Assembly (NCBI GenBank): GCA_033439255.1
Contig: CM065884.1
Span: 558,001-622,000 of the forward strand
Length of the DNA stretch: 64,000 nt
Source of the DNA: Hericium rajendrae
Lineage: Eukaryota > Basidiomycota > Agaricomycetes > Russulales > Hericiaceae
Direction: 5' to 3'
The notes beneath the pieces were generated by a model. The model did no database searches, was not told where the DNA came from, and worked only from the letters and a program-made list of their open reading frames with translations. Made by a program: the position numbers and the translations under genes. Of the stretch, positions 47,144 to 55,642 are shown one piece after another; within the stretch, counting starts at the first letter, position 1, and each line of letters opens with the position of its first letter.

Positions 47144-49694
47144 ATGGCTTCAGTCAACATCGACGATGGCAATGTCGCGAAGGCAGGCTCCCTTACTGAT
47201 GAACAAAAGCAATGGCTCCGAACAAAGTATCTCCCCGACTTTCTTGCATTGCAAGATAATACACTTGCAAAGGGAGACCAGTCTAATTGGGTAAGGCAGA
47301 CGGTCCTCGATGACTTCCACAACCACTTCATGAAAACCGCGAGCCGCACGGAAGTTTTTGAGGTATGTCTTAATTGCTGATGTTCACCTTGATCATATTT
47401 CTCATACGTCTTCTGTGTACAGAAAATCAAGCGATGGTTCTATAATCAAGGGTCCAAAGCTGGGAAGATCAGGCCACTGGTGGTGAAGCCACCGAAGAAG
47501 CCAAGGCAGACGAACGGCGAATTCTTGTTTCGTCTTGCGGAGGCCGTTCAAATCCGCGATGGAATGCAAGATCTCCGTGAGAAGACTGGCGAGCAAGACA
47601 ACCTCAAGTTGTGGAGGCAAGCGGCAAGGGATAGTTGGCTGGAGCTCGTGCCAGATGAGCAAGCGGAGTGGCATGCGAAGGCTGGGCAACAGAACGAAGA
47701 GCGCAACAAGCCTCCGCCTGTGAAACACATTTACGAGTGAGTAGAATCTTTGTTGAAGGTCGTGAGGATGTAACTAATCGCTCTTCGTCAATTAGTAACC
47801 AACCTGGTGTTCTTCCTGCTGTTGTAGGCGCACTTGCACCGTTGTGCGGGTACGATTGGAACCAATATGGCGACGTGTTTTTTTTCGTTCAAGGTGCATT
47901 CAGAAATGCTGAGGGGCGAATTAAGACATTCCAGTGCGTACCGTTTTATCATGCCGCAGCTTTCGAATGCTAACTCATGTGCTATGGTGTTATGCAGCAC
48001 CTCGGTGCAAGATGGTCCTATGGGTTTCGGGGCAGATAAGATTGATGATTATAAAAACGGGTTCCGACGGCAGTTCAAGGAATGGGCAGAGGAAGTTCTT
48101 CCAAGTATGTATCATGCCTTGCCTGTCATCCTTTCGGCACTGATCGCGCTGCCAGTCCGGGAAAGCGAAGAGCCCGAAGTTGATACACACGGTAGTATTC
48201 AATTCGATTCAAACGGGCGCCCGATACTACCTCCCTTGGAAATGGAAACCATCACGCCCCTCGACCTAGGCAAAGTTCTTCAGGAAGTGTTTGAAGGGCT
48301 ATGGGGTATGTACTACATTCTTCGCATTCAATTCAATTCAATTGATTATAATGTTCTGCTCCCTAGCTCGTTGTGCACCGAATGGGGCAGCGTACAGAAA
48401 GGTCCCATGGGCACTCATTAACGAGCACAGAGCCACCTTCATCAGAAATGCAAAAGCGTTTAGCCATTTCAAGACTCTGGAACCAACAAAAATGAATCCG
48501 CGCGACGTTTTCGAGCTCGCTGACATCATTCAAAATGCGAGTGCAGACGGGCCATACCCATTTGCATTCGTCGTGGAGAATGAGGGGCATCAGCTTCTGG
48601 GCCTAGATACTGGTGTTCGGGAGGACAGTCCCGGGACTGATCACCCGCCCTCGCAGCCACTCTCTCCAACACCACCCCCACCTCCTCGCCCACGTCCCGT
48701 ACCGGTTCCTGCCCGGAAGCCTCAACCCGTGAAGACGACTGTGACATCACAGCCCGCATCGCTCGGTGATGCTCTGCGAACTCCTGTTCGTGGCGGAATA
48801 TCTACGAGGCAAGATACAACTCCAGTGCAGCAACCACTATGGGCGCCAGGTCTTTCGCAAGCATCTCGAGTGCGTACACCTGTGCCTATCGCCAGTATAT
48901 CCACGATGCCTGCTGTGCGTCGTTCGGAATCCGCAAGCAAAGACATCGGACCTTCTGAGGCTGAGGAGTCTGCACTGGAGGTCGAGTCGGCATTGGAGAT
49001 AGACGAGTTAGTATCGTCACGAAACCAGACTGAGGAGCCGAGGCCCACGTCGCCCCCGAATTCCGCCGCTGCTGCCGCCGCTGACGACGATGACGAGGGT
49101 TCCGATGACGAGGATGATGATGACACCAAGCAGGATGCCGCCGCCGCCGCCGACACCGGCCGACACGCGGACAGGATGATGCCAAGGAATCGGCGCGTTA
49201 ACCAGGCTAGCAAGTCTTCCGGCCATCAAGGCAAAGACGACCAGCCATCGGACAAATGACGTCAGCGCGCCGTATCGGAGAAACACACGGAAGCAGTGGC
49301 AGAGAGGCGGACTTCGACTCGCGGAGCTGCAAAGCGCAAGGCGGATGAAGAGCAGCAACCTGCAAGGCCGAAGCGAGTCACGAAGCACAAGGCTCAGGAA
49401 GAGGAGCTCGCTCTTGTGCAACCTTCAAAGCCGAAGCGAGGCACAAAGCGCAAGGCTAACGAAGATGAATCGGTCACCGAAGAGCCCGCGAAGCGAAAAA
49501 GAGGGCAAGAAACGTATGTACTTCTTTTATTACTTACTATAGACCGATTCTGACATTGTTCTAGTGCAACAAGCAACGGAAGGAAGCCTGTGACGTGCAA
49601 GAGTGCCAAGAACAATGATACACAGGCCGGCACCTCTGCCCCTCGTCGGTCAACACGGTCAGTATCAGACTTACAACTACATGATCTTATCTGA
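47144..49694 (+). CDS. HMG-box-like DNA-binding protein of the KDZ element, seven or eight exons
   Basis: Exons 47144-47362, 47423-47736, 47796-47933, 47998-48104, 48156-48305, 48367-49513 and 49565-49694 join in frame (735 codons). After a helical N-terminus, residues about 105-165 (NGEFLFRLAEAVQIRDGMQD, KLWRQAARDSWLELVPDEQA, EWHAKA) have the spacing of a degenerate HMG box: aromatic start, central Trp, a P-x-E turn and a final helix. The C-terminal half is Pro-rich, then has Ala and Asp runs (about 49063-49160), then basic repeats (KPKRGTKRKA, PAKRKRG) resembling AT-hooks or nuclear signals. One TGA at 49257-49259 falls in frame. A 69-nt segment 49197-49265 begins GTTAAC and ends GTCAG, so it may be an intron that removes the TGA and keeps frame (711 aa). 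Otherwise the protein ends at 606 aa. The gene stops 88 bp before the right inverted repeat. Confidence 0.7.
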
Positions 49695-49781
49695 CGGTAT
49701 ATGTTCAGCACGAAATAAGGCTTACAAGGGTTCTGCAGGGTCATATAGTATTCCTTGCCAACATGTATGTACTGTCTGGTC

Positions 49782-50329
49782 AGATGATATTGGTTAGTGT
49801 TGTATGGGATTCGATGACATGGGATTCGATGAAGTCGGATTCGATGAAGTCGGATTCGATGAAGTCGGATGGGATGAAGTCGGATGGGATGAAGTCGGAT
49901 GGGATGAAGTCGGTATCGGATTGGATGGAATTGTAGAGATCGGATGCCGTTGTATATGTTTGTATGGGTTCGGATGGGTCTGAATCGCACAAGTCGGATT
50001 AACGGATAATATGTGAGCTTGTAGGATCAGATTATGACTTAGGATTGGATTGGATTGATTCACGAGTAGATTGCATCTCATATATAATTACAGCGCTTGG
50101 ATTGTATCGGATTGGATTGAATTAATCTATTATATTTCGACTGTCCTATTCTCATCTGATTGATAGTGTAGCAGAATATTGGATCCGATTGGATTGGATT
50201 ATATGAGATTGTAACAATGGATATGTCTCTATATGTATTGGATGACATTTGTATAGGGTAGCTAACTGCCTTAGAACTTGTGGCTCGGATCAATCCATAA
50301 CCCCTTGCAACTTATGGGTTGGATTAATC
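49782..50329 (-). repeat. Right terminal inverted repeat of the KDZ element
   Basis: An inverted copy of 33150-33810, 548 bp long and so about 110 bp shorter. It carries six to seven 15-bp units of GATTCGATGAAGTCG or GATGGGATGAAGTCG near 49806-49915, more homogeneous than those on the left. The outer end reads, on the minus strand, GATTAATCCAACCCATAAG. Confidence 0.9.
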
Positions 50330-50605
50330 CTATGATATGCATAAGGTGTAAGATGAGATAAGATACAAAGATAAGATAAGATAGAACTTAAAGATAAAAC
50401 ATGAAAAAAAAAGATAAGATAAGACTGACTCCACAGATAAGAAAAAGCGAAAATAATCTAAAGACAAAGTCAACAAGTTAGTAGTATACAAGATACAGAT
50501 ATAAAAAAACATAAGACTTACTTAAGAGAATAAAGCAAAGATATAAAAGTCTACAAAGAACAGTAGGGTTAGTGAACAATAAAATAATATAGCAACAATA
50601 TAACA

Positions 50606-50765
50606 ACTCACCGAACATAAGAAAGATGAAGCAGAAGAAGAGAGAGCGACGAAAGACGAGGGATGGTAGTGGTAGGGAAGAGAGAGAGACAGCGCATCGT
50701 GCATGTCTTATATAGACGTGGCAATCGGAGCGTCAAATGTAGCTTGCCGAGACCGGGCCGGGCAT
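50606..50765 (-). promoter_or_regulatory. Promoter-like segment of element X, copy 2
   Basis: On the minus strand: GCCCGGCCCGGTCTCGGCAA, then TCTATATAAG (near 50715-50706), then a pyrimidine-rich start (TCTCTCTCTCTTCCC) and the splice donor GTGAGT (50611-50606). The order and spacing match copy 1. Confidence 0.55.
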
Positions 50766-51152
50766 AGCTGGACATCGTGCCAGAGGCTGGCCATTAGATT
50801 CTATTAAGTGGATTTTGATACCTGCGAGCGTGTCGTAAAGTAATCACATAGATGGCTCATTCATTGTATTTATACCGGTGTGCTATATCTTCTCACTTTT
50901 TTCGTGAATTGAATGGATTTTATTCGATTTGTTAGAGTCGAAACCACTGAACGTGCAAGTCGAATGCTGCTGTGGCTGTAAGTTGTCGCGCGACTTGTAT
51001 CTATGCAACACTCCCTCCATCTCCCCCTTCGTCTGCCTCTCTCTCTCCATACACACAGCGTCTTCAAGACTCGGGAGGACTTAGTAGACGGCTTGAGGGG
51101 CTAATAGGTATGTTTAAAAACTCTCTTTCATTTGTTTCTTGTACTAACACAG

Positions 51153-51183
51153 CGAGTATCGCTCGTTCACCGAGCGATACTCG
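51153..51183. repeat. Conserved hairpin of element X, copy 2
   Basis: A perfect 13-bp stem, CGAGTATCGCTCG with CGAGCGATACTCG, surrounds a 5-nt loop. Compared with copy 1, one stem base and its partner have both changed. Confidence 0.85.
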
Positions 51184-52549
51184 TGCTTTCATTCTTGCAA
51201 CTGCACGCACCACGCCCCCATCACCTTCGACAACCCCGCGGTCCACGTCCACGGGCTCGCAGCAGCCCCATCCCCCGACAACAACGCCGTCCACGTCCGC
51301 GTCGTCGTGCCTCGTTGCCATGGCAACGGGGCACGACACGTCATTGGGACTCCTGCGCTCACCCTCAACGACACCCGCACGTCCTCAACAGGTTCGTGCA
51401 GGTCATACAACCACCTCGCCGTCGACAACGCGCTCGCGGCCATGACATCCGGCTGTGCGCACACGGCCACGCAAGGTCACAAGCCCGCGCGAGGTCTGAG
51501 CTGCACGTGCACGCCGCGGACGGCCTCTCCAGCTGGTGCAGCACTCCTGCAAGTGCGCGACACCGTCCGGCCTCGGGAGGACCGAGTTTCTGATGCAGGC
51601 GCATACTCTCGCATGCCCAGACGGCGCAAACACGTCCGCCCCAGCGTCTGCACGCAAACGCGCGACCAGGCGGGTCCACACGAGTGCGCGCACGGCCAGC
51701 ACGACCGGCGCACCCCGCCTGCTCCGGCATGGCCTGTGCGCCGATGCCCTGCCCCGCACACAACCTCTGCACGATCCCCTCGCCCCGCGCACGAGCAAGG
51801 CCACGCAAGACCGTGCCAACTCACGCGCGGCCATGCACGATCCGTGACACCCCGCCCCGCCCCGTCCCGCGCATGACCCATGTGCCGACACCATGCCCCG
51901 CACACAGCCGCCTCGCCCCATGCATGCGCGTACAGCCAGGGACAGCCGCGCCAGCTCGCGCGGGGCCACGCACGATCTGCGCCCCCCCGCCTCGTCCCAT
52001 GCATGGCCCGTGCGCCGATGCCTCACCCCGCACATGGCCGCCTCGCCCCGTGCGTGCGCGTACGGCCAAGCACGGCCATGCCAGCTCGCGCGCGGCCCGC
52101 GCACCCCGTTTCGTCACCCTCCGCCCGACAGCATGCACCCACCGGGCGAGAGTGCACCTGTCCGTTCACACACAGATGGTGATGCGCAAGAGGTGCGAGG
52201 GCGCGAGGTCTATTTAGGACCTTCGTTTACTAGTTAAATAGTGTTATATATTGTATTTTCCTTGTTTGTAGTAGTCTACCCCTTGAATATAAGAAAATTT
52301 TGACTTAAATGTCTTGACCACCTAGGTGGCTCATCATAAGGACTATATTAGCCATAGTAGTCATAGTTCTCCTTGGTAAGTATCATAGTCCTATGTATAT
52401 GACACCTCTAGCTATAGAGGCTATGACACTCTATGTATTTGACACTTCATGCTATGGAGGCTATCATAGGCCCCATAGCTCCACATAGCTAAATAGTCCA
52501 AGTTCATAGCCCTCATAGCTCACTGATAGGGCACATAATAGGACTTGCT

Positions 52550-53427
52550 GCTATATACAAAACAGATTTCTCAGATGTGTGAATGGGCATCATCAGCTTA
52601 ACAACTGAGATCCAGGGGAAGTGCAGGTTTCCTGTGATGAGCTGGACGGTCATGAAGTTAAAAGGGAGATCAGCAGAGGAGGGGGCCCAGACGTAGCCGG
52701 TGCACTGATGGAACTGTTGAGCATAGATGTGGCCGAAGGGCCCTTCAGGAATAACGGTGATGATACCGGGGGCATGGAATGTCGGGTCGGTACTGATCTC
52801 AGGAAGTGTTGGCATAGGCGGGAGTGGAGCTAATGCAGGAGCGCTCGGAGCGGCCGGAATGGAAGGAGGGAATTGGGCAGCAGAGAGCATGGCAGGGAAT
52901 GCAGCAGCCATGATGCTGGGGATGTCGTCATTCTCATGCCTTTCTACCTCCAGTCGGAGGTCCCCTGCATCCATATCAGTCAACGTTACAAAGGAACGGT
53001 CATCGAAGATGAGTTCGGTCTCGATCCCCTGCTCCTGATGACATGCAGCAATGGATATCTGGTCGGCGATGTCCTGCATACCTTCAAGAATTCATCGAGG
53101 GTCAGGTGGCTCTGGCCCGTCGAGAACCGTTAGACAGTATCTAGGGTTGGCAGTGATGAGATTCCCTCTGAGGTAAAAATTGAGTCTCTCGGTAGTGACG
53201 CTTCGCAGGGAATCATGATGGACTGCTAGGAAGAGAGGAGGGAGATTCTCAGTGGGAGCAGGCCGGTGAAGTTCTGGAGCAGGATTAAGAAGAGAATTGA
53301 ACCAGGCCATGATGCATTGGAGCATGAGGGGCAGAGTCAAGAGGGAGCATGAATAGGGGCTTTTAGAGAGAGTGCAGCATGTTTGTGGGATGGTTTTGAT
53401 GCAGGTTGGCAAATTCTTACATGACAT
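52550..53427 (-). pseudogene. Gene Q copy 1, broken and 3'-truncated
   Basis: This is a minus-strand paralogue of 54355-55642. The conserved start is MLQCIMAWFNSLLNPAPE at about 53328, preceded by a conserved TATA element (GCTTATAAAATGA, near 53450-53438). A TGA at 53094-53092 stands where the other copy has CGA. The match to the paralogue fades shortly after MMPIHTS near 52575, next to element X copy 2, so the C-terminal half is lost. The gene has no introns. Function unknown. Confidence 0.7.
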
Positions 53428-54354
53428 TGCTTCTTCTCATTTTATAAGCGAAATGAGTGATGCACCGCCCTTTTCTTCATGTTAGCACTTGAAACATGTT
53501 GCGAGCGTGACACCATCTGTCACATTCCAGCCCCTCCCCCCCCAACACTGATTCTGCCCGCCCGTCCACAGCATGTCCACACACGTGCACACTCCAGTTC
53601 TCCCTGAGCATGTGTGCATGCCCATTTATGCGCAGCTTGCTGCACAACCTGCAGAAAGCATGGACAAATGAAGAATCCACTTATCTACAGAGCTTTAAGG
53701 ATATAATTCTTGTCATATTCTTCTGCAAGATGTTCCATGCAACAAAATAGAACTTTTAATAAATCTTAGGCCCCTATATCATCTGCCAAAAGCTTCATCA
53801 AATGGTCTTTCTAATTTGGAAGAGCATCCTGACATGCTTTCCAAGCTTCTGAAATGCTATTGAAAAAAATCTTAGTCCTAGCTTAAAAGCCATCCTTAGT
53901 TCCAGCATAGTTAGAATTGATGGGTTCAGAGTATCTAAGTCAGTGGTTGGTGCCATAGCCTGCCTTGTCATGTTTAGAACATAACAATATCCATCACTAT
54001 TGTAACCACAATTTCTGTAGATTTTTTTTCCTCTCGGAGAGGCTTGTTCATATAAATTCTCAGGCATATCAGGTTCAGCATATATAGTTACTGTTAGAAT
54101 AAGAAATTATAATTATACATTCGATGGTGAAGGGATTGGTGATTGTGACGATGATTTCTGGCTCAATATCATGCATGCAACTTGTTTCAAGCATCAGCAC
54201 GAGGAAAAGAACAGAGCATCACTAATTTTGCTTATAAAATGAAGACAAATAACATCAAATAAGAACTTACCAAACCCACATCAAAAACTATCCCATAAAC
54301 ATGTCACACTCTTTTTGACGCCCTTATTCACATTCCCTTCTAACTTCGCCCCTC
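53428..54354. other. Spacer between the two gene Q copies
   Basis: The two promoters lie at its ends as inverted homologous stretches (to about 53520 and from about 54150). A minus-strand frame at 54067-53798 (MPENLYEQASPRGKKIYRNC) is protein-like and could be an unrelated small gene or exon, with no family recognised. The rest is AT-rich. Confidence 0.4.
54231..54245 (+). promoter_or_regulatory. TATA element of gene Q copy 2
   Basis: TGCTTATAAAATGAA matches the element upstream of copy 1. The preceding 40 bases (GAGCATCACTAATTTTGC) are also conserved between the copies. Confidence 0.6.
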
Positions 54355-55642
54355 ATGCTCCAATGCATTATGGCCTGGTTCAATTTTCTCCTTAACCCTG
54401 CTCCGGAGCCTCATCTACCTACTCCTGCTGAAACTCTCCCTCCTCTTTTCCTGGCAGTCCATCATGATTCCCTGCGAAGTGTCACTACTGAAACACTCAA
54501 CTTTTTCCTCGGAAGGAATCTCGTTGTCGCTGACCCAAGATATCGTCTAATAATTCTTGATGGGCCAGTGCCACCTGACCCTCAACGAGTTCTTGAAGGC
54601 ATGCAGGGCATCGCCGATCAGATATCCATTGCCGCACATCATCAGGAGCAGGAGACCAGCGAAGAGGAGGTTGAAACTGAGCTCATCTTTGATAATTGTT
54701 CCTTTGTGATGTCAACCAATATGGAAGGAGGAGATCTCCAACTCGAGGTAGAGAGGCATGAAGGTTCATGACATTCCCGATATCATGGCTGCTGCATTTC
54801 CTGCCACACTCTCTGCTGCCAGGTTCTCTCCCTTCATTCTGGATGCCCCAAGCACTCCTGTGTCAGCTTCACCCCCACCCACACCCATGCTTCCCGAGAT
54901 CAGTGCAGACCCAATGTTCCATGCTCCCGGTATCATCATCATCATTCCTGAAGGGCCCTTTGGTCATGTCTATGCTCGACAATTCTGTCAGTGCACTGGC
55001 TACGTCTGGGCCCTTTCCTCTATCGATCTTCCTTTCAACTTCATGACTGTTCGACTCATTACGGGAAACCTGCACTTCTCATGGTTCTCAGTCATGAAGC
55101 CAACAATGCCTATTCACAGAGGCCAGTTCATCCTGTTGATCTCGGACATCGAGGGAGCTTGCATTTATGGTTTCATCAATGAACTCCTATCAGTGACAGA
55201 TACCTGGGCTGTTTGGAGAGTGAAGCAGATGAGGATTACAGACGATCTAAGGCCTGACTGGGGAGAGGGAGTAGCTAGTCATGATCCTGACTCCACCTAT
55301 GGATCAGGGTGCATCACCATGGTTGTGCCTTGTCATTGGTGTGTTGGAGAAGGAAGGGAGAGGCAGAGGCTCACAAGAGGAGGAGGGGAAGCAAAGGATC
55401 GACTCAAGCCTTATGATCCACTGGACCTTTTTCATTGCGTGTACGAGGCCTCCACTTATGTGACATCCTACAGTGATCACTGCGAGCCTGCAGTCTTTGA
55501 TCATATGCGCAAGGCCTGTCAGATCAAGAAAGTTGCTATTGAAGCAGGAACTTCAAGGATGGATGTTGATGTGAAGGAGTGGATTTGGAACGAGCCTCCC
55601 TGGGCTGAATTTCATCCAGCCATAGGAGATCCTTATGTCTAA
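54355..55642 (+). pseudogene. Gene Q copy 2, full length with one frame change
   Basis: The ATG at 54355 starts MLQCIMAWFNFLLNPAPE and the frame runs to 54771. A second frame, open from 54758 to 55642, continues the protein as judged by copy 1, so a single shift of frame lies near 54762-54768. No splice signals explain it; a mutation, an assembly error or, less likely, programmed frameshifting could. Recognisable stretches are GPFGHVYARQFCQCTGYVWA and NLHFSWFSVMKPTMPIH. The C-terminal part (FINELLSVTDTWAVWRVKQM) is missing from copy 1. It is intronless, about 430 aa if uninterrupted, with no signal peptide or known catalytic motif. The function is not recognised. Confidence 0.6.

Larger units (their letters stand above)
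33150..50329. mobile_element. KDZ-type giant DNA transposon, about 17.2 kb, with cargo
   Basis: Long inverted repeats at 33150-33810 and 49782-50329 face each other and enclose, from left to right, the KDZ transposase (minus), a decayed RFC1 copy (minus), a palindromic region, three plus-strand genes of which the last may bind DNA, and a nested TRIM. The transposase frame is unbroken across 11 exons, so the element may be autonomous. The outer bases align (GATCGATCTGACCCATAAG against GATTAATCCAACCCATAAG). The flanks are different: gene P on the left, a truncated element X on the right. No 8-bp duplication, as reported for Zisupton, is visible. The boundary is therefore well supported by the repeats but not by a target duplication. 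Confidence 0.75.
50330..52550. mobile_element. Element X, copy 2, inverted and truncated
   Basis: Reading on the minus strand from 52550, the modules of copy 1 reappear in the same order: a CTATG-dense zone (52550-52330), a low-complexity block that is G-rich on this strand (about 52200-51190), the hairpin (51183-51153), an AATAAA-type signal in matching context (near 50920), a GC motif and TATATA promoter (about 50765-50707), a splice donor TTCGGTGAGT and an acceptor TTTGTAG (about 50611-50551). It then stops at the KDZ inverted repeat, so the second CTATG zone is missing. The right end lies inside a damaged gene. Confidence 0.65.

Noticed and set aside
33150-50329. A Starship-type element
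   Set aside because: No tyrosine recombinase of the Captain type is present; the enzyme is a KDZ transposase and the ends are long inverted repeats.
51365-52217. Open frames up to 233 codons in the C-rich block of element X copy 2
   Set aside because: Same composition effect as in copy 1; the predicted proteins of the two copies do not correspond.
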